Shown: positions 41,428 to 50,572, counted from the stretch's first letter. The stretch is DNA of 64,000 nucleotides from an uncultured Oscillospiraceae bacterium (GCA_900545655.1 UQZY01000002.1:32222-96221), one strand, 5' to 3'. A program made the numbers and translations. The notes: generated from the sequence alone by a model not told the origin.

Positions 41428-42483
41428 ATGAAAAGAATATTATCAATTGTTATGGCTTTTGTCCTTGTACTCACGCTTTTCTCAGCCTGTGGTAAAAAGG
41501 GTACTCCCGAACAGCCGGGCAAAGAGCCTGAAAAGCCGGAGTCATCGGTTCCGAAGGCAACCGGCGTTACGGTAAAACTTGCAACGCTTCAGGGACCAAC
41601 CGGTATGGGTATGGCATATTTACTGGATGATTCCGACAACGGTAAAACTCTTAACAAGTATGAGTATACCGTAGCATCCTCTCCGGATGAGATTACAGGA
41701 AAGCTTATTTCGGGTAACTTTGACATTGCCGCTGTTCCTACAAATGCCGCTGCGACGCTCTATAACAAGTCGAACGGAAAGGTGAAGCTTCTTGCTCTTA
41801 ACACGGGCTGTGTTCTTTATATACTGGAAAAGGGAAACACAATAAAGAGTATTTCAGACCTTAAGGGAAAAACGGTATATGTGAGCGGACAGGGTGCAAC
41901 ACCGGAGTATATCCTTAACTATGTGCTGAGTGAGAACGGTCTTAAGCCGGGAACAGACGTAAAAATTGACTTTACGTATTCCGCTCATAATGATCTTGTT
42001 GCGTATGCTGCGAGCGGAAAGGCAGATGTTCTTCTTCTTCCGGAGCCTGCGGCAACGGCACTTCTTGCACAGAATAAGGATATGCGCGTAGCACTCAGCA
42101 TAAGCGATGTATGGGCAGATACAGTAAAGGGTACAAGCTATGAGGGCACTCAGATTGCCATGGGATGCGTGGCTGTAAACACCGAGTTTGCTGAAGCTCA
42201 TCCGGATGCCGTTGAGGCGTTCCTCTACGAATACGAGAAGTCAATAAAGGATATAACAAACACCGAGAATCTTGACAAAAGCGCCGAGACAATCGCAAAA
42301 GTCGGTATTGTTGCCAAAGCGGGCATTGCAAAGAGTGCACTTCCGCGCTGCAATATCATCTTTGCCAAGGGCGAAGAAATGAAGAAAATGACAGAGGGCT
42401 TCTATAAGGTTCTCTTTGATGCTCAGCCAAATTCGGTCGGAGGTAAATTGCCGGATGAAAACTTCTATTACAAAGCAAAATAG
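41428..42483 (+). CDS. ABC transporter substrate-binding lipoprotein (NMT1/SsuA type)
   Basis: 351 residues. Lipoprotein signal with lipobox FSAC (Cys about residue 21), acidic/Pro linker, then a periplasmic-binding fold of the NMT1/THI5/SsuA type (VKLATLQGPTGMGMAYLL, GNFDIAAVPTNAAATLYN, KTVYVSGQGATPEYIL, ADVLLLPEPAATALL). Ligands of the family include thiamine precursors, sulfonates and nitrate; the ligand here is unknown. ATG 41428 chosen so that the signal peptide starts correctly. The permease start lies inside its 3' end. Confidence 0.9.
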   Translation: MKRILSIVMAFVLVLTLFSACGKKGTPEQPGKEPEKPESSVPKATGVTVKLATLQGPTGMGMAYLLDDSDNGKTLNKYEYTVASSPDEITGKLISGNFDIAAVPTNAAATLYNKSNGKVKLLALNTGCVLYILEKGNTIKSISDLKGKTVYVSGQGATPEYILNYVLSENGLKPGTDVKIDFTYSAHNDLVAYAASGKADVLLLPEPAATALLAQNKDMRVALSISDVWADTVKGTSYEGTQIAMGCVAVNTEFAEAHPDAVEAFLYEYEKSIKDITNTENLDKSAETIAKVGIVAKAGIAKSALPRCNIIFAKGEEMKKMTEGFYKVLFDAQPNSVGGKLPDENFYYKAK

Positions 42484-43294
42484 ATTTGGCGGCAAAGTAA
42501 AATATTTAATTGTCGCAGTTATATGGCTTACGATTTGGGAAGTTTCCGCGGTGCTTGCAAATGACCCGATTTTGTTTGTGCCACCACACAGAGGTTTTGT
42601 GACATTTTTTAAGCTTGCCTCGACTTGGGAGTTTTGGAAGACTGTACTTACTTCCGTGCTGCGCGTGCTTTCAGGCTTTGTCCTCGGATATATCAGCACT
42701 GCATTGCTTAGCTTTTGCGCGTACAGAAGCTCCTTCATAAAAGCTTTTATAACTCCGATAATTAATATAATCAAGGCAACTCCCGTTGCATCCTTCATAA
42801 TCGTCATGCTTATGTGGGCGGGAAAAAACTTTGTGCCCATTTTCATATGCGTACTTATGGTTACCCCCATTGTGTGGAGCAATGTACTGGAGGGTCTTAT
42901 GAGTGTGGATAAGAATCTTCTGGAAATGGCGGATGTTTACAAGATGACAACGAGTGAAAAGATAAAGCACATATATATACCGAGCCTTATTCCGTACAAT
43001 GCGGCTGCCGTGGATTCGGGCCTCGGCTTGTGCTGGAAGGCAGGCGTTTCCGCAGAGGTAATCTGTCGGACAATTCCGTCTATAGGAAACAGTATATGGG
43101 AGACAAAGTTCTATGTTATAACAGATGAGCTGTTTGCATGGACAACTATGGTAGTGTTACTAAGTCTTATCTTTGACTGGATTTTAAGTCATGCTATGAA
43201 TAAGGTTTTCCGTAACTATGCTGTACAGAAAGATTTTATGCGACTGACGGAAGATCATGATGAATTAAAATCCGGGATAGAGGTGGATGTGTGA
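42455..43294 (+). CDS. ABC transporter permease
   Basis: 279 residues, BPD_transp_1 (SsuC/TauC-like) with about six membrane helices and the EAA-type loop (LLEMADVYKMTTSEKIKHIYIPSLIP). ATG 42455 lies within the substrate-binding gene (29-base overlap) with GGAGGT at 42440-42445. It overlaps the ATPase gene by four bases, giving a complete importer. Confidence 0.9.
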   Translation: MKTSITKQNRFGGKVKYLIVAVIWLTIWEVSAVLANDPILFVPPHRGFVTFFKLASTWEFWKTVLTSVLRVLSGFVLGYISTALLSFCAYRSSFIKAFITPIINIIKATPVASFIIVMLMWAGKNFVPIFICVLMVTPIVWSNVLEGLMSVDKNLLEMADVYKMTTSEKIKHIYIPSLIPYNAAAVDSGLGLCWKAGVSAEVICRTIPSIGNSIWETKFYVITDELFAWTTMVVLLSLIFDWILSHAMNKVFRNYAVQKDFMRLTEDHDELKSGIEVDV

Positions 43295-43884
43295 TCCATT
43301 TTAAAAATGTATCATTCTCATATAAGGATAACAAAAAAAAGGAAAAAATGATGACGCAGGTTTTTGATAACCTGAGTCTTGAAATTCCTGACAACGGAAT
43401 AACGGCGGTCGTTGCGCCGTCCGGAGTCGGAAAGACAACGCTTTTGAAGCTTATTGCCGGGCTTCTTTCACCGGATTCCGGAAAGATAAAAACTACGGCC
43501 GGTGAAGGGATGCGCGTTGCCGACGTTTTTCAGGAGCAGAGACTGCTTCCGTGGTATTCGGCATTTGAAAATGTAAAGGTCGTAACAAAACGTCCGGACG
43601 GCGAGATAAAGGACTTTCTTTCAAAACTGGGAATAACGGACGATTTGCAGAAAAAGCGGCCGTCCGAGCTGTCCGGAGGACAGCGGCAGCGCGTGTGTCT
43701 TTCAAGGGCATTGTTATTTGATTCGGATATACTTCTTCTTGATGAGCCCTTCACCGGACTGGATGATAAAAACCGTGAAATCGTTCAGCAGGAAATAAAA
43801 GAATATGCGAGAAAAAAGCCGGTGGTACTGGTCTCTCATGTTGAAGAGGACCTTGAAATTGCCGACAAGAAAATAGAATTGTAA
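43291..43884 (+). CDS. ABC transporter ATP-binding protein
   Basis: 197 residues, somewhat shorter than usual for SsuB/TauB ATPases but complete: Walker A APSGVGKTTLLK, Q-loop DVFQEQRLLPWYSAFENV, signature LSGGQRQRVCLSRALL, Walker B ILLLDEP, and H-loop in LVSHVEED. GTG 43291 overlaps the permease stop. Energises the importer encoded just upstream. Confidence 0.92.
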   Translation: MIHFKNVSFSYKDNKKKEKMMTQVFDNLSLEIPDNGITAVVAPSGVGKTTLLKLIAGLLSPDSGKIKTTAGEGMRVADVFQEQRLLPWYSAFENVKVVTKRPDGEIKDFLSKLGITDDLQKKRPSELSGGQRQRVCLSRALLFDSDILLLDEPFTGLDDKNREIVQQEIKEYARKKPVVLVSHVEEDLEIADKKIEL

Positions 43885-43890
43885 AAAAAG

Positions 43891-43925
43891 AACCCGGAAT
43901 GTCATATGACATTCCGAGTTTTTTT
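43891..43925 (+). terminator. Terminator after the ABC transporter
   Basis: CGGAATGTCA-TA-TGACATTCCG (43895-43916), nearly a perfect palindrome, then AGTTTTTTT. Confidence 0.9.
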
Positions 43926-43928
43926 GGA

Positions 43929-44073
43929 ATTAGGACTTTAGCGAGCGAGTCCTTCGACAGCACGAAAGTGCGGGGACCCCGAAAACCGAGATACGGTTTT
44001 GGGGGAGAGGAAGATTGGTGAAGGCAAGCGACCGAAAGTCCGATTAGGACTTTAGTGAGCGAGTCCTTCGACA
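43929..44073. repeat. Duplicated ackA 3' end flanking a hairpin-rich element
   Basis: A 31-base sequence occurs twice, at 43929-43959 and 44043-44073, with one mismatch (C or T). The right copy contains the last codons and stop of ackA. The 83 bases between hold hairpins GCAC-GAAA-GTGC (43961-43972) and CCCCGAAAACCG/CGGTTTTGGGG (about 43977-44004). They end in AAAGTCC, inverted relative to GGACTTT of both copies. Confidence 0.75.
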
Positions 44074-45257
44074 ATCTGACGAGTGTCTCTTGCTATCATA
44101 AGCTCCTCATTTGTAGGAATTACATATACTTCAACCTTTGAATCCGGTGTTGAAATCTTAACCTCTTTACCGCGGCTGTTGTTTGCTTCTTCATCAACCT
44201 TTATGCCGAGGAATGAAAGGTTTTCCAGTACTCTTTTACGTAATTCTGGGCTGTTTTCACCTACGCCTGCCGTAAAGCAGATATAGTCAACTCCGCCCAT
44301 TGCGGCAACAAATCCTCCCATGTATTTTGTGACCTGATAGTAGAGAATTTCAAGAGCGAGCTGTGCACGTTCATTTCCATTCTTTGCTGCAGCCTCAACG
44401 TCACGCATGTCAGAGGATACTCCTGATACACCGAGAAGTCCCGATTCTTTATTCATCATCTGGTCGGTTTCCGCGGGCGTCATATTTTCTTTTGCCTGTA
44501 TGAAGGTTATTGCGGACGGGTCAACACCGCCGCAGCGGGATCCCATGATGAATCCGTCAAGAGGGGTGATACCCATTGTTGTGTCTATAACCTTGCCGTC
44601 AACAATAGCCGAAAGTGAAGATCCGTTACCGATATGTGCAACGATAACCTTTTTACCTTCAAGGCTTTCACCGAGCATTTTTGCAAGATGGCGGCTTACG
44701 TACTTGTGAGAGGTACCGTGGAATCCGTAGCGACGTACTTTGTACTTTTCGTAGTACTCATATGGTACCGGGAAGATATATGCCTTCGGCGGCATGGTGC
44801 TGTGAAAGGCGTTATCAAAAACAACAACCTCGGGCTTGTCCTTTCCGAATACCTCCTGACAAGCGTCTATACCCTGAAGGTGAGCTGCATTGTGAAGGGG
44901 AGCGAGGTCTATAAGAGATCTTATTCCCTCTTTAACCTCATCTGTAACAAGACAACTGTCGTTGAAAAGTGCACCGCCCTGCACTATGCGGTGTCCTATT
45001 GCATCAATTTCGTCAAGCGAGTCTATAACCTTTGTCTCACCCTCGGTAAGGGCTTTTTTTACTTCCATGAAAGCCTGTGTATGGTTGTTGAGCGTATTGT
45101 TATTTTCAACCTTTCTTCCGTCAGCTGTTTTGCCCTCAAAGTGTCCGTCTACCCCGATTCTTTCGCAGAGACCTTTTGCAAGCAATTTTTCACCGTCCAT
45201 ATCGATAAGCTGATACTTAAGTGATGAGCTTCCGCAGTTTACTACAAGAATTTTCAA
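44052..45257 (-). CDS. ackA: Acetate kinase
   Basis: 401 residues, full-length acetate kinase converting acetyl phosphate and ADP to acetate and ATP. Motifs: ILVVNCGSSSLKYQL, GHRIVQGG, DNAFHSTMPP, RRYGFHGTSHKYVS, GNGSSLSAI and TAGVGENSP. Start TTG at 45257 fits the protein N-terminus MKILVVNCG with GGGAAAGG upstream; the frame extends to 45359 without a proper site. The last codons (EGLAH) lie in the repeat at 44043-44073. No pta gene is adjacent. Confidence 0.95.
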   Translation of the reverse strand: MKILVVNCGSSSLKYQLIDMDGEKLLAKGLCERIGVDGHFEGKTADGRKVENNNTLNNHTQAFMEVKKALTEGETKVIDSLDEIDAIGHRIVQGGALFNDSCLVTDEVKEGIRSLIDLAPLHNAAHLQGIDACQEVFGKDKPEVVVFDNAFHSTMPPKAYIFPVPYEYYEKYKVRRYGFHGTSHKYVSRHLAKMLGESLEGKKVIVAHIGNGSSLSAIVDGKVIDTTMGITPLDGFIMGSRCGGVDPSAITFIQAKENMTPAETDQMMNKESGLLGVSGVSSDMRDVEAAAKNGNERAQLALEILYYQVTKYMGGFVAAMGGVDYICFTAGVGENSPELRKRVLENLSFLGIKVDEEANNSRGKEVKISTPDSKVEVYVIPTNEELMIARDTRQIVEGLAH

Positions 45258-45471
45258 TTTCTTCAGACCTTTCCCTAGTTGTTCAATAATTATAGTTAAA
45301 ACTTTCTCAAGCGGGTGTATTGTAGCACAAATTAAACTCTGTAACCATAGTTTTTTCAAAATAGTTCATATTTTCTTAAAAACATACTTTATTTAGTACA
45401 TATTATATATTAAAATAATAACATATTGTGTATTGCTTTATGCATTTATTTTCTTTTAAGGGGGCTTTTCT

Positions 45472-46665
45472 TTGAAGGTTACCGGAATAGTCGCAGAGTA
45501 CAATCCTTTTCATAACGGCCATAAGTATATGATTGACTGTGTGCGCGGCTATGGCGCGACACACGTCGTTGCCGCTATGAGCGGCAACTTTGTTCAGCGC
45601 GGAAGCGTTGCGATAATGGACAAAAGAGCCAGGGCAAGGGCGGCACTTATGAACGGAGTAGACCTTGTGGTAGAACTGCCGCTGCCGTGGGCAGTGTCCA
45701 CGGCGGAGCTTTTTGCCCGCGGTGGAGTGTCCGTTTTGAACGCACTCGGCTGTGTGGATACACTTGCATTCGGTTGTGAGACCGCAGAGTCCGAAAAGCT
45801 TTTAAAGACAGCCGATGCGGTATGCGACATAAGAGTACATGACCTCATAAAAAAAGAACTTGAGGGCGGAATAAACTACGCTGCCGCTCGTGAAAATGCG
45901 GTTTTAAAGTTTTACGGAGATGAAATTTCAAGTGTTCTGACGAAGCCGAATAACATACTTGCGGTAGAGTATATAAAGGCAATGAAGAGGCTTGGCTCGG
46001 ATATGGATATTTACCCTGTTTTCCGAAAGGGTGCAGGACATGATGAGCTCAAAGAAAACGGAGAGTTTGCAAGCGCCTCGGCATTGCGTATACTTATGGA
46101 ACGCGGTGATACGGCTTACAGGAGCTTTATGCCGTTGACAACGGCCGAGGAATTTTTGAATATGAAGTCTGTCGGACGTGCTCCCGTATGTCAGGATGAG
46201 AGTGAAAGAGCGATTCTTTCAAGGCTGCGTATGCTCTCGATTGACGACATAAAAGCCGCTCCGGATATTTCCGAGGGACTTGAAAACAGGATTTATGACG
46301 CTATAAAAACTGCTACATCGCTCGAGGAGCTCTACAGTATAATCAAAACGAAGCGCTATACTCATTCGAGGATAAGGAGAATTATTACATCTCTTTATCT
46401 GGGTCTTAAAGCGGAGGATACGAAAGGGGAAATTCCGTATATCCGCGTTATAGGTTTCAACGAGCGTGGAAGAGAGATCTTAAGGGAGGCAAAAGAGGTC
46501 GCAAAGCTCCCTGTTATAATGAAAACGTCACAGATTGCAGCTCTGTCAAGTGACGCAAAGCATGTATTTGAGTTAGAGTGTAAAGCAACCGACCTTTACA
46601 ACCTTGCGACTCCACGTGTTTTACCCTGCGGAACCGAGTGCTCCGATGAGATTGTTATGCTCTGA
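45472..46665 (+). CDS. tmcAL: tRNA(Met) cytidine acetate ligase TmcAL
   Basis: 397 residues, TmcAL (YlbM), a nucleotidyltransferase-fold enzyme forming N4-acetylcytidine at the elongator tRNA-Met anticodon using acetate and ATP. The N-terminal block GIVAEYNPFHNGHKYMID carries the HxGH ATP motif, and SGNFVQRGSVAIMDKRARA follows; TKPNNILAVEYIKA is also conserved. Start TTG 45472 with AAGGGGG at 45458-45464. It is divergent from ackA, which makes the enzyme's substrate acetate; the intergenic 214 bases are AT-rich with no clear promoter. Confidence 0.93.
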   Translation: MKVTGIVAEYNPFHNGHKYMIDCVRGYGATHVVAAMSGNFVQRGSVAIMDKRARARAALMNGVDLVVELPLPWAVSTAELFARGGVSVLNALGCVDTLAFGCETAESEKLLKTADAVCDIRVHDLIKKELEGGINYAAARENAVLKFYGDEISSVLTKPNNILAVEYIKAMKRLGSDMDIYPVFRKGAGHDELKENGEFASASALRILMERGDTAYRSFMPLTTAEEFLNMKSVGRAPVCQDESERAILSRLRMLSIDDIKAAPDISEGLENRIYDAIKTATSLEELYSIIKTKRYTHSRIRRIITSLYLGLKAEDTKGEIPYIRVIGFNERGREILREAKEVAKLPVIMKTSQIAALSSDAKHVFELECKATDLYNLATPRVLPCGTECSDEIVML

Positions 46666-46714
46666 AACCGCGTAGTTAAAGTAAAAACTGTGCCATGAGC
46701 AAAAGGAGAAGCAA

Positions 46715-47713
46715 ATGAGAAGAAGAGGATTTGATCTTGGAATCTGGCTGGTTGTATGTGCTCTGGCTATTTTCCTGGTTTTCGGTCCCGTACCTTTAAA
46801 AAATCATTTTTTACACAGACAAAATGAAAAGGTAACCGAAGCCGTTACGGAGGATATGAATCCGAGCAGTCCTTTGGACGAGCCCGTTACCGAAAAAGAG
46901 ACGACTACGGGCGACAGTAAAAAGGAAAAGCCGGTTTCCACAACTTTATCCGACAAGCCCTACCTCATAAAAGTAAACAGAAGGCAAAATGTTGTCACCG
47001 TATACTCAAGGGATGAGAACGGCGCTTATACGGTTCCGGTAAGAGTTTTTGTATGCTCCGCCGGCCGAGGGGCAAACACCCCTCTCGGTACTTACAGGAC
47101 CAGTGCGAAATACACATGGAAAATCCTTGTGGGAGATGTGTGGGGACAGTACAGCACGAGAATTGTCGGAGGAGTTCTTTTTCATTCTGTCCCATATGTA
47201 GAAAAGACTAAAAATTCTCTTGAATACTGGGAGTATAACAGACTCGGTACTAACAGATCCCTCGGCTGTATACGCCTTACGGTTATAGATGCAAAATGGA
47301 TATTTGACAACTGTCCGCTGGGTACAACCGTTGTTATTTACGAAAGCTCCGATCCGGGACCTCTCGGAAAACCGAGTGCGCCGAGGATAGATACAACGCT
47401 GTCAATTCGCGGTTGGGATCCGACGGATCCGGACCCGGGAAATCCGTGGAGGAATTATACCCCTCCGACCGAGCCAGTTGCAACGAGGCCTTCTGTTACA
47501 ACGACAAAGCCTGTAACCGACACGACAGAGCCGACAACCTCTGACATAACAGAATCGACCGCAGAAACAACAGATTCTACAACGGAAACAACGACGGACA
47601 CAACTGAGGAATCAACGACGGAAACGACAAAACCGACGACCACAACGAAGCCGACAACGACTACAACAAAGCCGGCGACGTCGGGTGACGGTACACCTCA
47701 GTCAAAAGGATAA
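46715..47713 (+). CDS. L,D-transpeptidase with Thr-rich C-terminal tail
   Basis: 332 residues. N-terminal membrane anchor (about 10-28), a short linker, and a YkuD L,D-transpeptidase domain (about 85-215) with VFVCSAGRGANTPLGTY, LFHSVPYV and the catalytic SLGCIRLTVIDA. It cross-links or modifies peptidoglycan outside the membrane. The last 90 residues are almost only Thr, Glu, Pro and Lys (TTTTKPTTTTTKP), a wall-spanning or glycosylated-type tail. AAAAGGAG precedes ATG 46715. Confidence 0.9.
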   Translation: MRRRGFDLGIWLVVCALAIFLVFGPVPLKNHFLHRQNEKVTEAVTEDMNPSSPLDEPVTEKETTTGDSKKEKPVSTTLSDKPYLIKVNRRQNVVTVYSRDENGAYTVPVRVFVCSAGRGANTPLGTYRTSAKYTWKILVGDVWGQYSTRIVGGVLFHSVPYVEKTKNSLEYWEYNRLGTNRSLGCIRLTVIDAKWIFDNCPLGTTVVIYESSDPGPLGKPSAPRIDTTLSIRGWDPTDPDPGNPWRNYTPPTEPVATRPSVTTTKPVTDTTEPTTSDITESTAETTDSTTETTTDTTEESTTETTKPTTTTKPTTTTTKPATSGDGTPQSKG

Positions 47714-47757
47714 ATTGTAAAAAACAGATAAAAAAACAGTCGTCAAATTGAATAATG

Positions 47758-47808
47758 AACCGACCCCCAAAAGTCAGAGCAAAATCTGACTGTCGGAGGT
47801 CGGTTTTT
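47758..47808 (+). terminator. Terminator after the L,D-transpeptidase
   Basis: AACCGACC (47758-47765) pairs with GGTCGGTT (47798-47805), enclosing an inner hairpin GTCAGA/TCTGAC, then TTTTTC. Lies between convergent genes but the U-tract faces the plus strand. Confidence 0.8.
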
Positions 47809-47849
47809 CTTTGTACTTAAAGGTCATTTTGGGAGCGACGACAAGTGTG

Positions 47850-49196
47850 TCAGTCGGCTTCTCCCGTACAGCAGTCAAGAGACATGTTGTATCCCGTTAT
47901 CCTGACCGGAATGATTTTGTTGCTGAGAGCGCTTACTATTGACGTTGTCCCGGCTGAGGTGAGTCTGAAGGAAACAGGGGTGTAGTTTTTTGTGTATCCG
48001 TGAAATATCCCCTCTTTTGCATTGTACTTTTCAACAAGCACTTCCGGTCTTTTCCCGATTTGATTTCGGAAAAACTCCGACCGTAGATCCTCTGCGGTTT
48101 TGAGGGCAATTCCTGTTCGTTCGGACTTTATCTGTGAATCAACCTGAGGCATTTCGGCAGCTTTTGTCCCTGTTCTGGCAGAGTAGGGGAAGACATGAAT
48201 TTTTTCAAACTGAATCCTTTTTGCAAGGCTTATTGATTCCTCAAAGTCCTCGTTCGTCTCACCCGGAAAGCCTATCATGAGGTCCGTCGTTATGGTTGCA
48301 TCCTTAAACTTTGTGCGGAGCTTTTTGCAGAGAGCTTCATATTCTGCCGCACTGTAGTGTCTGTTCATCCTTTTCAGCGTTCTGTCACAGCCGCTCTGGA
48401 GTGAAATATGGAACTGAGGACAGAAGTTTTCAAGAGACGCCAGCCTGTCAATTGCTTCGTCGGAGATGTTATCAAATTCAAGCGAGCCTATCCTTACACG
48501 GTCAAAGCCCTTGCTGCATGCAAGCTCGATTGCGTCAACGAAGGTCTTGCCGATATCAAGGCCGTAGCAACAGAAATTTATCCCGACAAGCACTACCTCA
48601 CGAAAGCCTGCAAGCTTAATCTTGTCAAGTTCGGATGAGAGACTTTCAAGCGAGCGTGAGCGCGAATGTCCCTTGGAGGTCGGAATGATACAGTATGTGC
48701 AGTACCTGTCGCATCCGTCCTGTATCTTTATAACGGCACGGGTTCTTCCTTCAAAGCCTGCGATAGGCATATTTTCAAATGAATCGCCTTTTTCGTGAAC
48801 GGGTATGCTCACCATTCGCAGAGCTTCCTTTCCCTGCGGCGATGTATCCCTTTTCTTTATATACTCCTCGACCATGGCGATAACAAGAGAATGATCCTTG
48901 TTTCCGGTGATGATGTCGGCCTCCGTGAGCTCATTTGCCTTGTCTGGATATGCCTGCGGCATACAGCCTGTGAGCACGAGGACGGCATCCCTGTTGGTTC
49001 GTCTGAATTTTCTGACTGCCTGTCTTGTCTTTTTGTCACTTTCGGCTGTAACGGTGCAGGAGTTTATAACGATAACGTCTGCTGCTTCGGGCGAGGCGGC
49101 CTCGATAAAAAATCCGTTTCGCTGAAACAATTCTTTCATGGCTTCTGTCTCGTACGCATTTACCTTGCATCCGAGTGTGTAAAAAAATACTGTCAT
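47850..49196 (-). CDS. mtaB: tRNA (N6-threonylcarbamoyladenosine37-C2)-methylthiotransferase MtaB
   Basis: 448 residues of the MiaB/MtaB radical-SAM family. N-terminal UPF0004 domain with three Cys (TLGCKVNAYET, VINSCTVTAES, LTGCMPQAYPD), radical-SAM motif CDRYCTYC in IKIQDGCDRYCTYCIIP, and the SLQSGCDRTLKRMNR segment. The C-terminal TRAM domain is present. The KVNAYET and NSCTVT forms mark MtaB rather than MiaB. Makes ms2t6A37 in tRNA-Lys. A TATAAT -10 box lies upstream on the minus strand without a clear -35. Confidence 0.93.
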   Translation of the reverse strand: MTVFFYTLGCKVNAYETEAMKELFQRNGFFIEAASPEAADVIVINSCTVTAESDKKTRQAVRKFRRTNRDAVLVLTGCMPQAYPDKANELTEADIITGNKDHSLVIAMVEEYIKKRDTSPQGKEALRMVSIPVHEKGDSFENMPIAGFEGRTRAVIKIQDGCDRYCTYCIIPTSKGHSRSRSLESLSSELDKIKLAGFREVVLVGINFCCYGLDIGKTFVDAIELACSKGFDRVRIGSLEFDNISDEAIDRLASLENFCPQFHISLQSGCDRTLKRMNRHYSAAEYEALCKKLRTKFKDATITTDLMIGFPGETNEDFEESISLAKRIQFEKIHVFPYSARTGTKAAEMPQVDSQIKSERTGIALKTAEDLRSEFFRNQIGKRPEVLVEKYNAKEGIFHGYTKNYTPVSFRLTSAGTTSIVSALSNKIIPVRITGYNMSLDCCTGEAD

Positions 49197-49307
49197 CTTC
49201 TTTTATTCTCTTTCTTTGTATTTCCCTTTGTTTTATGAACAATATTATAACCCATTTGTCATAACTTGCATAGGCTTTTTCATAGAATTGACGTGAGGTG
49301 GTATAAC

Positions 49308-50465
49308 GTGAAAAAGCTTTTCATAAGAATTCTTTCAATTATCATTACGGTATCACTTGTGCTTGTGAGTACTGCTTTGCCGGTATTTGCAAAGGGTATG
49401 CCGGTGGAGATAAAATCGGAAGCGGCGATACTGATAGACGTAAATACCGGCAGGGTTTTGGCGGCGCAGCAGGAGCACAAAAGAGTGTATCCGGCGTCAG
49501 TAACGAAGATAATGAGCCTGCTGCTTGTTGCGGAGGCGATTGACGCAGGCAGGATTCAGTTTGATACAGAGGTCACCGCAAGTCATGATGCCTGCGCCAA
49601 GGGCGGCTCGCAGATATGGCTCAAGGAAGGTGAGGTTATGACCGTGGATGAGCTTCTGCGAGCCTCCTTTATCGCCTCCGCAAACGATGCCTGCGCCGCA
49701 CTTGCCGAGCTCGTTGCCGGCTCGGAAACGGCGTTCGTTCAGATGATGAACGATCGCGCCGCTGAACTTTCCATGAAGGATACATATTTTGAAAACTGCA
49801 CAGGTCTTGATGATGATACAGAGAAGCATCTGACCTCTGCATATGATATTGCAATCATGTCACGCGAGCTCCTAAAGCATAAATGGGTAACGAGATACAG
49901 TACTGTGTGGATGGATACCCTCAGAGACGGAGCAACCGAGCTTACAAACACAAACAAGCTTGTCCGGTTTTACGAGGGTACAACCGGACTCAAGACCGGA
50001 ACGACATCAAAGGCGGGGTCGTGTCTTTCGGCGTCAGCGGAGCGAAACGGCACGCACCTTTTAGCCGTTGTTATGGGCGCACCGACGAGTGACGTGCGTT
50101 TCGCGGACGCAAAAGCTCTTCTGAATTGGGGTTTTGCAAATTACACCGCCGTACGCCTTGCCGTTGACCCCTCACTTGTCGTTCCGGTAAACGTCCGGCA
50201 CTCAACCGTTAAATCCGTAATGCCTGAAATCTGCGGTGAGAAGAAGGCCTTGGTTGAACAAAAATATAAGGACGGGATAGAGCAGAAGATTACACTCCCG
50301 GTAGACGTTGAAGCACCCGTTTCAAAGAAACAGGTGCTGGGCAAGGTTGAATTTTTTGCAAACAATGAACTTATAGGTACGGTAAACCTTGTTTCTCCGA
50401 TTGAAATTGTCGAAATTTCATTTTTTGATGCGGTTATATCTTTCCTCGGAAGTTTGTCAAAATAG
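49308..50465 (+). CDS. D-alanyl-D-alanine carboxypeptidase (DacF/PBP5-like)
   Basis: 385 residues. Signal peptide (cleavage after about PVFA), S11 peptidase domain with SxxK (PASVTKIMS), SxN (ASANDACAAL) and KTG (LKTGTTSKAGS), then the PBP5 C-terminal beta domain and an amphipathic end for membrane contact. Trims the terminal D-Ala of peptidoglycan stems. GTG 49308 is chosen because GAGGTGG lies six bases upstream; an upstream ATG at 49266 would destroy the signal peptide. Confidence 0.93.
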   Translation: MKKLFIRILSIIITVSLVLVSTALPVFAKGMPVEIKSEAAILIDVNTGRVLAAQQEHKRVYPASVTKIMSLLLVAEAIDAGRIQFDTEVTASHDACAKGGSQIWLKEGEVMTVDELLRASFIASANDACAALAELVAGSETAFVQMMNDRAAELSMKDTYFENCTGLDDDTEKHLTSAYDIAIMSRELLKHKWVTRYSTVWMDTLRDGATELTNTNKLVRFYEGTTGLKTGTTSKAGSCLSASAERNGTHLLAVVMGAPTSDVRFADAKALLNWGFANYTAVRLAVDPSLVVPVNVRHSTVKSVMPEICGEKKALVEQKYKDGIEQKITLPVDVEAPVSKKQVLGKVEFFANNELIGTVNLVSPIEIVEISFFDAVISFLGSLSK

Positions 50466-50477
50466 TAACCATTTTGT

Positions 50478-50507
50478 TTGACTAGATATATGTTCTTATG
50501 TTATTAT
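50478..50507 (+). promoter_or_regulatory. Promoter of the lipase-like gene
   Basis: TTGACT 50478-50483, 18-base spacer, TATTAT 50502-50507. Confidence 0.55.
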
Positions 50508-50572
50508 GTTAAATACATTTTCGCGGATTGAGAGAAATTTTGAGGGAAAAAGGACGTCTGGGAGGTAAGTTT

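Noticed and set aside
43961..44042. Hairpin-rich spacer considered as a small RNA or riboswitch
   Set aside because: It lies between two converging genes and is bounded by direct repeats, so a repeat element explains it better; no promoter was seen.
44634..45224. A 196-codon plus-strand frame opposite ackA
   Set aside because: Antisense to a highly conserved acetate kinase; no independent coding evidence.
45258..45359. Longer acetate kinase start at 45359
   Set aside because: Acetate kinases begin at the MKILVVNCGSSS block; the extra 34 residues have no similarity and no ribosome site.
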